A stretch of 64,000 nucleotides of DNA from Terebella lapidaria (taxonomy: Eukaryota > Annelida > Polychaeta > Terebellida > Terebellidae): contig OX424561.1 in the NCBI GenBank assembly GCA_949152475.1, positions 5,394,001 through 5,458,000 on the forward strand, in the 5' to 3' direction. Both the position numbers and the translations under genes were made by a program. Numbering within the stretch: position 1 is the first letter of the stretch; each line of letters opens with the position of its first letter. This document shows, piece after piece, positions 36,377-49,026 of the stretch. The notes under the pieces are model-generated. The model searched no databases. It was not told where the DNA came from and saw only the letters and a program-made list of their open reading frames with translations.

Positions 36377-36603
36377 CCTGCTAGCAAAGAGCCTAAAATA
36401 CCAAGAGCGGGCACTCGGTCGTATTTCCGAACTGACCACTCCTCCAGTGGCGATTCAACTTATAACTCAAAAGATATTGTCCGGCAGTGCCATCGTGAGC
36501 AGGTCACTCCTCTGACGATATTGGTCTTTTGTTTGATTTGCCGCCATGTTGTTGAATGCAAGTACTGTCTCTTGGTATTTTAGGCTCTTTGTCTGCTAGC
36601 AGG
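36377..36603. mobile_element. 227 bp MITE with TA target duplication
   Basis: The left end CCTGCTAGCAAAGAGCCTAA and its continuation to ACCAAGA are mirrored on the right (TCTTGGTATTTTAGGCTCTT, then GTCTGCTAGCAGG, with a 4 bp insertion). TA flanks both sides (36375-36376 and 36604-36605). TA duplications suggest the Tc1/mariner or a related superfamily. There is no ORF of note. Confidence 0.75.
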
Positions 36604-39600
36604 TATATAACCAACATATTAAATACCTGGCGCACTGAACCTTTACGATACATTCGAAAAGGTCCTTGAGGCGATATCGTGCTTTCAAGCATGAACCCAG
36701 CCAATAACACTTGCAACTGTGTATACTCAAAATAACACGTGTTTGTTCACTGAATCAGTGCTCATCATTTCCGAAAGTTAATTCGGTTGATGTCACATAC
36801 TGTTTGTCGAGGTAGAATTATATATATTCCATGTCACAGCATGTTTGTGGTGTTCCTACTGTACCCATGTGCATTTGCCTGTAGGTGGCAGTACAAAACG
36901 TAAACGGGAGAACACGGATGTAAGTATAGTTTTCAAGATCATTTCAAGACGGATTATGACTGGAGTGACCTACGATCAGTCTGAAATGTGGTCAATACAA
37001 CTTGCCATGTACGTTTGAACGCTCCACCACAAACCCAACGTTCATGACGTTGTATAGTTAAACGGTGTCTAAACATAAGAAATCACTCCCAGGATAAAAA
37101 TCATATAAATGGCGTCGATAGTATGTAACATTGACATCATATAATGTAAGCTATGTTTTGTTCTCAGGTGTAAAGAATTTTGCATATTTAGTTGGAAGTG
37201 TCTGTAATTGACGATCAGGACATATATTAGATACTCCACTCTCGCAACCCGACAGGCGTAACGTATCTGGGTTCTGAGAAATGATCAAGGTTTCAATGGC
37301 GAAGGAACATCTAAAGTGCGTGGAAGCAACATGTTCTGACAGGTAAAATTGTCACGTAGAAATTATTGTCTTGGTGAAATTGGATATATCATGATAGCAA
37401 TAATATGAGATTCGCAAGCATATATGTATTTCACCAATGTGGTAGTACCGACTGTCTTTCAATCATCGCTGAAACTTTTTGCTTCATATCAATATATCAG
37501 AGCATGTGTTACCCAATCAGCTGTAACTAGGTGATATATCGTATAACATTTCCCCTCTGGCATTTGCGTAGGTGAACGCAAATGAAAAAGTGGAATTAAA
37601 TATCATTAAAGTACTTAGGCATGAGTTGTTTTCAACGAGAGTTGAACTGATAATTGCACTACCAACCTGCACAATAAACATGATGTAACATACTTGACAT
37701 ACAGCCACGGAGGCAACCATATCGAAGTAATATCCATTATCATAATGCATAAGTTATCCAATAGTTATATTCCATCCACCCATGCGAGATAAGAAAAAAA
37801 CGAAGCAATACTTGCCGTCAGAACCTGACCTTGCAAAAGCATTCTTGTATACATACAGTACATGGCGATAAGATGAGAAATTGCGATATCTTGATTAAGT
37901 GGCATCAAACACCCCAGTGCAAAAATAGATTTACTCATGATCGGTCCTGTTCTGTCGATTATTAAGGAAGATATAGTACTTTCATGAATAGTATCTGTTG
38001 TACAATTTAGAATGTTTTCGTGATGTTTCAGTGTTATTTTTACTGAAACTTTGAAAATTTTAATTATAAGCATGTCATGTGGAAAAATGTGTCCTTGAAA
38101 AATCAAAGGCATCAGAGAGAAAAAAACTCTTGTACATGCATGTTTAACCTCTGGTAATTTGGTGAGTTATTCATCTGTATTTTCATTTATGGTGGAAACG
38201 CGAGGCTTGACACAGAAATTTTCGAGCATATGTAATTTAATAGGTCCTTCAACACAAGTGAGTCGTATCCAGTTGTATCCGTGTCAATGAATATCGAATA
38301 CTTCTTACAATAATATCAAGAATTATATATTCCGTCACGGCAGTAGAGGGTCTGACAACGGGATAAATCCATATTCTTTCGTGTAATAATATTGTAGCAT
38401 CAGGAGAGACAACTCTAAAACGAATGCGGAGATTAGTTTGCTACTGGCTGGAACACGACACGATTACTCACCAACAAGATTGCTGGGAAAATGTCACATA
38501 AAGGACGCGGCCGAGGCAATATGATTTACACTCATTAACACACAAAAGCATTTTTTAGAGAAATGTGGTACATTCATGTTTAGGTTTTTTTTTATGAATG
38601 TCCAAGGACAAATATGGAAATGTCATGTTCTGTGAAATAATCATATTACGCACAAAATAATCACGAGGATTTAGTTTTTTTATCGCTTTTTTTCAACGTT
38701 TTACCTGTCTGATGATTCAAGACTAAAATGTTATGTGTACAGTCTGTCATACATACAATGTAGCATTCACTCACACCGAGAGCTATCCTTTTCACAAATA
38801 GTAGGTATTTACATCATTCGACTCAGTCAATTTTCAATATATATATACACACTGTATATACACAAGTAACAAAGAAGAGCTAATGCGTGCAAACGTGTAA
38901 ACATGAATAACATTTTTGAATGGTTGTGGAAACAGTCGTGTCACAATGACCCAATATGTTACCGTCGAACAACCTATGTGAATCGAACATGTGGCGCACG
39001 AGTTCGATTAATACTTTGTTCGAGTTGACAACAGCGCACACGTACATGAATGATACTAGTCCAGCAGACAACGGTGATAATCTTACAGAACTGGCTTATT
39101 CGGTGTCTTGTTTCAGGACCCCTTGCAGAGGATTTCAAGTGAAGAAGTCAATATCAGATCAGACTTTTCTCCAAATCACTTACGGTTAACAAACGTTATT
39201 GTTGGTATTGATTGTGTGTGAACCACAGATGTTCGGTCAGAAATGTGCTTTTGGATTTTTATTTTTATTTGATTTGGATTGTATCTGGATGAAACAACAA
39301 GTTGCAGTGGGGAGTACGTCTAGTGATCTATGATCCGGTAACATGATGGATTCTGGACGATAATACACCACATTCTCCATACAGATACAGGTACTTGCCG
39401 GTACTTGCCACTCTCTTAATCGGTCCGCGTTTCATTGTCCATCTGAACCTTAATCAAGTTCAATGTCTAGTATAATTTTCAACTTATTAGTCTAGGCGTC
39501 ATCATGGGCAATGCCTCAGTATACAACAGCTCAATAAGCGATCAACACAAAACAGAATATAATTCAGCCTTGGAATATGGATAATCTTAGTTGGTACTCT

Positions 39601-40505
39601 ACAACTGAGACAATAACGTTCACACTTCAATATCAATATTCAATGCATGTCACAGGCACATACATGTATATACACCAACATGAACCAACGAGTGAATGTT
39701 GTATCAACATCACCTATGTAAAACTTTAGCAAACCATATATCAGAGAGGGAGATAGCGAGGTGGTGTTCAGAGGAAACAAATTTTTGTGGTATTAATCCC
39801 GGCGCATATACACATATTCGTTGGTGCATGTGAATGAATTATGTGATTGAATAGTGAGTTGAAACAGGTTGAACACGCGAAATTTCCCCCAATAAAATCG
39901 TGGAATAAAAATGTTAATGCCGGACATTGACATCACTGTTATAGATTCTATGCTCATCCATTGAGTTTCAAAATGTGTTGCGATTTTTCATAAATCAACA
40001 TTGTTATATTCAACAGAATGGATGTATGCACCACATATTTCATACAATGAAGTGTAGGCTAGAATGCAACAAGTTGAACATTGTTCTTTCCATGTCGCTA
40101 TTATTTATGATTATAACCGTACGCGAGGGCATTCCATTGTACGTCTTTCAACGCCCTGTTGTATATTTCATGGACAGTGCGTGTCCGGTGCATTGTTGCT
40201 ATACAATGGTGTGGAAGGTTGAAGAACTCCTGTGTGATGAGTTGAACATCTTTATATCCATAATTCAGACGCCGATATTACACGGATCATACCGCCTTCT
40301 TATATATATCGCGGGATAAACATAGGTGCATACGACTCATTTCGTAGACAGGATATTGTGTATAGTATCGGTGATATCGATTTATTTCTGTACAAATCAA
40401 TGGATTTAGAATGGTTATGTTAGTGACAAGGGGAAATACGAGAATGACAGGATGAGTCACCGGTAATAACTCATAATCTATTGATACAATGACAAAACTA
40501 GGTGA
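36604..40505. other. about 3.9 kb without a recognisable gene
   Basis: Open frames such as 37765-38112 and 37517-37750 (minus) and 39975-40319 (plus) have no recognisable family, signal or repeat support. The two minus-strand frames are hydrophobic and adjacent, so a decayed or spliced membrane-protein exon is possible but unsupported. I see no RNA gene. Confidence 0.35.
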
Positions 40506-40644
40506 GTGTGTTTTCCAGCACACGGGAAAGATCGAGTTTGAACTGGCGGAAGAATACAAGAGAGCACGAGACCGAAGGTCGAGTGCTTTCTGATGTTCTT
40601 CCGCCAGTTCAAACGAGATCTTTCCCGTGTGCTGGAAAACACAC
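40506..40644. mobile_element. 139 bp near-perfect palindrome (hairpin element)
   Basis: Arms of about 53 bp are nearly identical: GTGTGTTTTCCAGCACACGG through GTTTGAACTGGCGGAAGAA, and the inverse. They surround about 33 bp. The low arm divergence points to a recent or actively maintained palindrome. The flanking duplication is unclear. Confidence 0.75.
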
Positions 40645-41598
40645 GAAACAGGTTTTGTTTTTATCACATGCTATGAATTTATGATTTTGAAATATTTGGA
40701 AACCCAAACCATGTACATTAGAGTGAAATTGTACCAAAGATTGCAAGAACTTCTTACAATCCTTGATTGTACTCTAGGACCCTTGTACTGAGCAGATCGA
40801 AGACCCCTAAACATGTGCGTTGCTAGGAAACAGTATAAACAATGCAGATTATCTGGTCGTCAAATACTTTGTATTATGACGTCACGGTGGTTGTACGTTT
40901 TCAGCATGGTTATATGTTGCTAAGGTTGAATCGCGTGATGTTTCATTGTCACGTCATAGAACACTCGTGATTTCATTGTTCTTTCAAATCATGTGAATAT
41001 GTGAAATGTGAAGCAAAATGTGAAGAAAAAAATAGTGCAAACATGATGTTTCCGGCAAAGGTTATCACACTGTCGGAAATCACTGTGTGTTCCTACTGTT
41101 TGTAGTTTCAGATAAATTCATAGCATGTGATAAAGTATAGGCCCTACGTAATACAGATACAAACGCCGTAAATCTAATCCCATCGCTACCAATTCAACGC
41201 GACAATCATGTATTTTATCTTACCTAGAAAATAAAACAATATCGATCTCAAAACGGTAGAGAAGCTGCTTCCCCGGTGGTCTCAGAACTATATCAGAAGC
41301 CAATGCAATAATGGCGTAATTAAGAGCCCGCTGCACACAGAAGGTGATATTTACCCAACATACGACACTTGAGACGGATATTTCCGGATGTCTATTGCAA
41401 TAAATTACACCTATAGTCCACAATACTATAAATACACGACGATTGTACTGAGATCTGTGCGAACACCTTCAAATGATAGCCTCAGCTTCAAAAAACACAT
41501 GAAGTCACCTTCAAAGGAGCTGTTGTTACTCCTCATATGTTGACGATTAGTACTGTTATAATTTCCCTGGAATCCAACACGGTGTCTGGTCTCACAGA

Positions 41599-42912
41599 TT
41601 ATACACAAGTGGTATTATCGGCCTCAAAGGTAGGGTGAGCGATAGTGCTGGGTCTCGGTTGGGGTTCGGTTTGTGTGCTCTTCAAGAGTCGCAGTTGTGT
41701 TGATTGAGCCTCAGGTCTCGGCTGTGGTGAGGTGGAACGGTCACAGCAGTGGAAATATCTCGAAATGATTCTCTTGTAGATCTGGCGCACGTCTTTCATG
41801 CGGAAAATGTACACGATCGGATCCACGAAGAAATTAATGTAGAGCAACAGGACGAGGATGGCGTGTATCAGTGTCTTGGTGGCATGCGAGAGTATCATGT
41901 TCTGGTAAACGATCCCCATCAGTGGGAACGGCAGTCTACAGAATATACTGGCGAGCAGGAGGAGCGTGACCGTGACGAAAGCCTCCTGCTTCATCCGGAT
42001 ACTCCGACTCTCCGTGGTGGACGAGGTAGAGACTCGTCGCTGAAGCTTGAGAAAGCGGATCTTTCTGTACACGAGGCAGTCTAACACAACGTTGAATAAC
42101 GACGACACGATAAACATGCACATCCAGATCTGTATTTCTATTTTCGAGATTTCGAAGAGGATAACCATGGCACGTTCTTTGTCCCCGTGGTGCGACAGTG
42201 AGAGAACCACGACCAAAGGCACGAGTATCTGGAATGACGACACTACCCAGACTCCGATCAGGAGAAACCCGACCATGCGGTTCATGATGTATTCCGTGTA
42301 TTTCCAGGGTTTACATATGGCTATGTACTGGTTGATCGTGAGGCAGCTGAGTGTCAGCAGGTAGCCGGTGAAGAACATCCAAGGCGTGCTCCTGAGGACG
42401 TACGGCAAAGCGTTCGGTAACATGTAGTCGTTCTGGCTGTCTATTTCGGAGAGCGGACCTTGCGGCCAGAGGACGATTATAAAAGTCAGTGATGCGAGTA
42501 CATCCGCGAAGGATAGGCTCTGGAGTAGACGGTAGTACGCCGTGCTGCAATTCTTCAGGAACTGCATGGCCACGAGGAAGGCGATATTTAGCAATATCGA
42601 CAACACACCGAGGACGACACCTAACATGGCCAACACGGAGTTAATTGACTCCACACCTGTTCCAGTATCGTTGCAAATAAGCACATCGTAACTTGTGTTC
42701 TGCATGCTGCAGTTGAAAACAGTTTTGTCACCTGATATCTCAGTTATTGACATTTTGAGGTACGGAGGTAGTTCTTCAAATCCAGTAGTATGTTGATTGG
42801 CAACCATTGGGGACGGATTCGGTGGTCTGAGGTTATTGTTAAAACCTTTCAGTTGCGTGGCGGTATTTGTAACGTAGCTGCAATGAAGAGACAATGCAAT
42901 GACATTTCCCAT
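41599..42912 (-). CDS. class A (rhodopsin-like) GPCR, MECA/melanocortin-like orphan
   Basis: A 437-codon intronless gene from ATG (42910-42912) to TAA. It encodes a seven-helix plasma-membrane receptor: TM1 about 92-118 (Asn109), TM2 127-150 (SFAD, Asp137), TM3 170-199, TM4 212-238 (Trp222), TM5 256-283, TM6 310-338 (CRLPFP), TM7 345-371. The N-tail (about 90 residues) has N-glycosylation sequons NCS, NTS and NDT. TM7 ends in DPIVY (364-368) in place of NPxxY. The usual Cys at the top of TM3 and the Pro of TM5 are missing. These three traits recall melanocortin and other MECA receptors. The DRY motif is NQY (194-196), which may alter G-protein coupling or basal activity. Cys389/390 could be palmitoylated. 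Later starts, at Met36 (42807) or Met54 (42753), are possible. GC content is clearly above the surroundings. The ligand is unknown. Confidence 0.88.
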   Translation of the reverse strand: MGNVIALSLHCSYVTNTATQLKGFNNNLRPPNPSPMVANQHTTGFEELPPYLKMSITEISGDKTVFNCSMQNTSYDVLICNDTGTGVESINSVLAMLGVVLGVLSILLNIAFLVAMQFLKNCSTAYYRLLQSLSFADVLASLTFIIVLWPQGPLSEIDSQNDYMLPNALPYVLRSTPWMFFTGYLLTLSCLTINQYIAICKPWKYTEYIMNRMVGFLLIGVWVVSSFQILVPLVVVLSLSHHGDKERAMVILFEISKIEIQIWMCMFIVSSLFNVVLDCLVYRKIRFLKLQRRVSTSSTTESRSIRMKQEAFVTVTLLLLASIFCRLPFPLMGIVYQNMILSHATKTLIHAILVLLLYINFFVDPIVYIFRMKDVRQIYKRIISRYFHCCDRSTSPQPRPEAQSTQLRLLKSTQTEPQPRPSTIAHPTFEADNTTCV

Positions 42913-43189
42913 TCCGAATCCATGGTGACAGTGTTTCGGAGATTCACATCGCTATTTCGATTTGGTTCCAAAGCCTGCAATTTGGCCAGTTATCATAATA
43001 GCTCAAACACTCATTCGTAATCGTTTTAAGCAACTTGTTTTCAGTGATCGGAAGAAAGGACGATACACTATGCAACAGTATCCAACTTATCCCAGTTTGA
43101 TCGTGTAGTTTTCTGTTCCGGAATTCTCACGACCCCAGATAAAAAAAGTTCGCCTGCTGTGTAAGCCACAAGCGACCAACTGCTCGGTC

Positions 43190-43460
43190 TGTTCAACCAC
43201 TCTGATGAGTTGCATGGATGTGAGAAGCAAATTGCCCGCTGTCGACCACAAAAGCCTGCACGGCGGGCGTGTAAGGCGGCACCTCTGCCGGGCTACATGC
43301 AGCAGCCTGATCGGCGGGGACAGCCCGTGCTGCTTGTCTTGCCCCACACCCAGGCTGCTGTTGTCAGCACTGTGGCGCGCACCTGCAGGAGCACCTGTCA
43401 CTGTCGTGCTATCGGCTCATACCAACAGTGTCCTTGTCGTTACAGTTGCAGGATGAACTT
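43190..43460. other. GC-rich block upstream of the GPCR
   Basis: This stretch is far more GC-rich than its surroundings and open in several frames on both strands (for example 43205-43456 plus and 43087-43401 minus). The plus-strand frames are Cys/Arg-rich. It could be a CpG-type promoter region for the minus-strand GPCR (300-550 bp upstream of its ATG), a 5' exon, or a captured gene fragment. No domain is recognised. Confidence 0.35.
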
Positions 43461-44400
43461 CAATCAACTTCCCATTTATCAGCAATGGCAGATAACTGGT
43501 CTCAGTCAAGATATAGAAATAGCCGTCTCGTTTTGTATTGGAAACGATGAGTAATATGGCAAATTTCACTTCTACTGTTTCATAATTTGCATGCATGTCA
43601 TGTATTATTCATTACCATCCATAATGAATGCATGTACTGATGTACATGAACCATAATCCAAACAACAAGCGTCATTCCTACCAGTGAATACTTGATTATT
43701 GTGAGGTAGACTGGTATCTTTAGATACATACATTCCAATGCGCCAAGGATTCGGATTCCACACATTATTCCATATTCTATTCCACTTTGACAATTCCAGA
43801 AGACCCGATTTAACCCTCTTTTCACGAGGATGTATTTTTTTAATTTCCGGATTGTCCCTGACATATGGTGCTGATTCCGTAGTCTATCTAGAACGAGACA
43901 CATGATATTCGAGAAACTGAAATATGTGTGTAGTCAAAACAGTTAACCGACTGTTTGCGATGACACTCAAGATACGTGTAATTGAAAATACACATTCCAC
44001 ACACATAGTCTACCAATTATCGATCCAAATTACTGATATTATGTACTTTACCAGTTTGTGATGTTGACAATAATATGTGGGATTTATTAGCTTTTCGACT
44101 TCATCCAGTTTAACCTTGACACCACCTGTTAATGGTATCATCGACATAAATGAGAGCCCGTTCGTTAGTACGTTACAGATACATGTACACGTTACTATGT
44201 GGGTGACTGTATGGAAATGGTCGGATATATATAAGCCGATTAAGGTAAAATCAAGTACATTAGTGGAAATATGAAAGGTCTGATGCTTTGTTTCTGTTTC
44301 CAAGATCAATTACGACCATGCAAAATACAATTCGAGAAATCGATCATATCGTAATCTACCATACGATGTACAAATAAAACACAATTAAAAGTTCAAATCA
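43461..44400. other. no gene recognised
   Basis: AT-rich unique sequence. The minus-strand frames 43598-43903 and 44010-44309 have no recognisable domain. Confidence 0.35.
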
Positions 44401-44407
44401 ATAAAAT

Positions 44408-44452
44408 GTGGAGGGGGGGGGGGAGAAAATATATATATATATATATATATAT
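44408..44452. repeat. poly-G run followed by (AT)n microsatellite
   Basis: Twelve or more G residues, then GAGAAA and about eleven AT repeats. Similar long G runs occur at about 45611-45627 and 54545-54555. Confidence 0.9.
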
Positions 44453-44459
44453 TCTTGTC

Positions 44460-45760
44460 AAATGTTCGACAACATCCTGATATCCTCGGCGTGATCCTGA
44501 TTTTCGATATGGTCAACCGTCTTCAGCAGGTATTGATAGCACGTGCATTACCTCTTAACTCAGCTAAGATTCTGAGCTCATGATCGAATAATCTAGGTTC
44601 ATGAAACTCATCACCATGGATAACCCACGGATTGTTTTGTTCTGAACCATAGCCCCGGAAAACTCCTTTTCCTGAAACCGGGCAGTATATTATGCATCAT
44701 GGATGAAAAAGTACTGTGTTGGTGGTGGTAGGAGCCAACATCCCAGAACTTCTGCAACTGCCCAAACCATTACTGCTCCAAACATTCGTCCACGAGCGGT
44801 ATCAGAATTCAGGAGCGGTTGACCCATATGACCTTGAGTGACACAAAGCCAGTAGCAAGGATGAAGGACGGAGAGAAGTATCCAGCAGCTGGATTAATCC
44901 CTACCCTGAAAGTCTCTAAACTACATTTGGAGCTGGAGGCCTCGTCGGCAGTGCAGTGGGAGGCCCCATTCTTCTGACCTTGAACTTACCAATGTCATAT
45001 CCTTTAAAATCGTACCAGCTTCTAGTCATGAAAACGACAACTACGTCATCACCAATAAAATGATTAAATTGATAATTGTAAATAAGATTTAGTGGACATC
45101 TGTGATACTTCATGGACCACCAAATTAGCGATAACAATGAACACTTTGAAAAACACTGACCATAAAAAAACACTATGTGACAAAAAGTATGTTTGTCATT
45201 ATGATATTCCTTACGTATTCGAGCCAACAAACCCGAATCCGTCATCCAACCTGAAAGTCCACTTTCAGAAAAAATCGGCAAAGTTTTCACGAAACCTTAT
45301 GAACTTCCATACAGTATATGGAACTATTGGCGAGAAACTATCGGCAGTAAGGCCATGTTGTGTTTGTTTGATTCCCGTCAACTTTTCCTATAAAAAAACA
45401 CAGACACAGAAAAATACATTTATGATCACAAATCACATCTTTATTCACAAACTTATTCATGGCAAAATGTAGAGTAAAAGATGATTAACCATTTACTAAG
45501 CTAATAAATAATTTATTGATAATACCAAAGATGAAACCGCAAAATGGAAACCATTCAATATCCTTCTTAATGTTCGGGGGTTTTTGGGTGTGGAAAACAT
45601 CGGTTTTTCTGGGGGGGGGGGGGGGGAGGCGACTATAACTTCTGTCTTATTTTCTCAAAATATATTCCCAGACGGGATATAAAGAAAAAAAAGCTAATAG
45701 ATGTTTACACTCGTAATACAGTCACTAAAATATTACGAGTATGTGTTGGTATGGATCCCC
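44460..45760. other. no recognised gene; weak exon candidate near 44690-45060
   Basis: A plus-strand stretch at about 44700-45060 is less AT-rich and gives broken frames, one with Gly-rich text near 44930-44980 (GGLVGSAVGGPILLTLN). The opposite strand is open from 45290 to 44916. Neither matches a family I recognise. Splice signals are not convincing. Confidence 0.25.
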
Positions 45761-45979
45761 GGCTTATATTTATCCTCTTCTTATTGCCATTAACAAATAT
45801 ACAACTCGTGTATTGTTGGCTATTAATTCAGGAATTTTCAGATTCCTCGGGGATGTTAGTAAATCAATATTAAGGTACAGAAATACATCAAACATGAACA
45901 CCATGACATGAATACAAGATGGCAGCAGAATACATATAATATTCACAAAACAGTTGAGAAACAGGAAGTTATAGAGAAA

Positions 45980-46096
45980 TGTAAGACGGTACTTCAGGAG
46001 ACATCGAGAGCACTCAGCATCTGATAATAGGTCGTGACAAGCCCAGATCGCTCCAAGAAACCCTTTCAGTTTGCTCTTCCAATTTGCTGTTGACAT
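45980..46096 (-). other. conserved short peptide-coding block in array 2 (copy 1)
   Basis: From ATG at 46094-46096 the frame reads MSTANWKSKLKGFLGAIWAC then HDLLSDAECSRCLLKYRL. The second copy, from ATG at 52567-52569, reads MSTEKWVSKLTGFPEAICGC then HDLLSDEECFGCLQEFRL. Over about 38 residues the spacing is identical and Cys, His and acidic positions are kept. It could be a first exon of a duplicated small Cys-containing protein, or simply similarity of young repeats. After the block the frames diverge. No family is recognised. Confidence 0.35.
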
Positions 46097-46628
46097 TATC
46101 GCCTGTTTTTCCAGACATCGGTAAGCGAAGAAAAGCTGCTATCAGACAAGAGAGTCCGACTATTTCTATTTCATTTTTTTATATTACTATCGTCATACAC
46201 AAGTATGCATATCGTGTATGGCATGGGCAATAAATTTCGTTAAAATGTCTTGATTGCAAAATTTCTAAAATCTTCTGAAAACAGATGTGCATGTATGTGA
46301 AGATAAGCATTGGTATGCCTTCATGCGTACGTACTCTTATCTCAGCATACTAAAAGCGGAAATTGTATATCAACAGTGGACGCTTATAAATATGTGAACA
46401 AGTATTGGACTGGACTGTCTTGTAAAGAAACTTTCATAACTTATTCCAGCAAACGACGGACCGTGGCATAAAACCTGTATGATCAGCAACATATGACGGT
46501 CATAGTTGTTTACAGATAATATGTATTATTTACAGGTAGGCTATATGGAATTGATGTCAGTGTTACAGCCTACTCGGCGTGAATGATATAAACAGAACCA
46601 TTCATTTAAATAAAACTTTAATGGACAT

Positions 46629-46754
46629 AGGACGAAGATGTCCGTTGACCAGTCGTGTTGTCATTTACACACGGACATCTATCATGCAAAAAGGACGAAG
46701 ATGTCCGTTGACCAGTCGTGTTGTCATTTACACACGGACATCTATCATGCAAAA
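46629..46754. repeat. 63 bp tandem duplication
   Basis: Two identical head-to-tail units starting AGGACGAAGATGTCCGTTGA. Each contains a self-complementary pair (GATGTCCGT and ACGGACATC). The length is a multiple of three, so the open frame across it repeats a 21-residue peptide, but nothing else supports translation. Confidence 0.9.
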
Positions 46755-49026
46755 ATAATTAATTTTTACACTACAATGCGAACAACCTCTCTGTACTCAA
46801 ACACGCAGTATATTGGCGTGACATATGTTTCGATATTGTCCACAAACATTCGGTACAAGTGCGAGTTACCAAGTGGAAATGTCATGACACGCTCGTCATG
46901 TGGTCCATGAGTACAGGAAACAGGGGAATGTTCAATCGAATCATAACCTTGATGGGAGACAATGTCCAACGCCGATATAATGTATATTTCCTGTTTCACT
47001 GATTGTGTTCTGGCGAAATAATTTCACACAAAATAAACAACAACAAAAGGGCGGAAATTAGAAATTTCATGTTTATGTACAGTCACATTGTTTTGTGTTC
47101 TATAGAATGTGTTCCATTCACCATACCAGATTATTGTGAATTTAAAAAATCCATATAAAAGCGATAGAGGATATTTTATATGAATGGCCATGGAAGTGTT
47201 AACAATTACATCCTGAACGCACTGAAAACTCACCACACCATATAAATATACATGCAATAATCGTCTGGTATTTGATACAAGCCTGAACAACAATGAACAT
47301 GCCACACGCCGTCCCGATTCTCCCATTCAACGTCACATTTCCATAGCAGCCTGCGCTTGATCCCTTCACATTTCCACTCGACATTGCTTTCTCTCGATAT
47401 CTGAGGTGTATCAAACCTTACGTGGTCTCCGTAAACGAAAACTAGAACATGTTTCCGAGATCAAAGGTTCTCATACTTCGATATCAACGAACATGATTGC
47501 CCTAACAAAAACGTCTAACGCAAATAATATTGTTAGATGGCTTGATATTCAGGTGCGGTTTTGAAATATTCTTGATATATATACAACATGGATTTTTTAT
47601 ATGGTTTTATATGGTCTGGTCTGTTTATGGAATACCACAGTGGATTAAATATTTCAACCACATGTATGATTAAACTTACAAAAATACGTACATGTAGCAC
47701 TTGAAACTAACAGCTCTAAATGTCTGACGGGTTCGACATTTTGAAAGGCCAATGTGCATCTAATCACCTTTTATGCAAATTTACTTTTCAGTAATGATCG
47801 TATATATCGTATAGACGAATATTATTCATATTGATATTTCTCGTGTTTTCCATACTGATATATTTTTCAATATTTCAAAATCAAGTACTGCAGGATAAAA
47901 CAGCCTCTAGATAATTACTTTCTTCCACTGGCTTACACAAGGGACTTGCATTGAGCGTCTGCATCTATTACCATCTAAGAGCCTCATCGTTTACCGGATC
48001 ACTCATAGATTATCAGAGGTAATTTTAGCTTTCATCTGATAGCATGAAGCTGTGGATGCTGACAGTCTTCCATCTCACATTCCAAATAGCAACAACGTCT
48101 TTATATACCTTTTCTACAGACGCGCCCAAAAACATTCAAGGAAGGACTATGTGCAAAGGATATATCCGAACTCCTTCAGAGTTAGTGGACACATGTCTAC
48201 TGGTCACGTTTTGCCATTTGAGTTCTTCTTGATCGTTCATTATCACGTTCTCTGGTACATTCGATATTATTTAAGTGAGGTGACATCGTCAGCAAATTGG
48301 GCATCCGGTGTATTGACGAGATATTCACTGCCCTTGACGCGCGATTAACGCAACTGCCTAAATAACTAAAGTTTATTGAAAATCGTCTAATACAAGACAA
48401 CAAAACATGTAGACATTGGTTTTGACGATTACAGTCCGTCCAAGTTGTCTTTACATCCGTTTTAACACATTTTATACCAGTTTTGAATATAAACAAACGA
48501 AGTGTATCCATCAAATCCGAAGGTAAACAGATGCTCAAATTGTCCTTAGAAGTCCACATCGAGTACATTTTCCAGTTTCTACCTGTAGATATAGTGTAGT
48601 TATGAGAATATAATCAGTGATATGCGGTGATGTCCGGGGAATTGTCAGTTTATCTTGCACGTTTATGTTTTTTTTACATCTGCGTGTGATGGATACACTT
48701 CCTGTATTTACGTATGAACGCCTGTTCAAATGAGCAAAATTTCGCAAAGGACTGGGATCCTGGCATAACGATTGATGTGAGTACGTCTCATTGAGTTGAT
48801 TCCACATGTTTAATATGGAATATATAGTTTTCAAAAAAAATATTGCCTCTTCTTCAAAGACAGTTGCTTTAATGCGATCTATTCACCACTGTCCAGAAAT
48901 TAAGGCGATAACATAGATACCGCCTGATGCGCTTATACATTACCCGATTTTTCAAGTAGTAGATATCTGTGCTACATGTCTTTTTCAAAGCATTTGATGT
49001 TCTTCGTGCATAAGTGGTCGATTTTA

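Noticed and set aside
42047..42364. Plus-strand ORFs opposite the GPCR
   Set aside because: They are shadows of the GC-richer GPCR coding strand.
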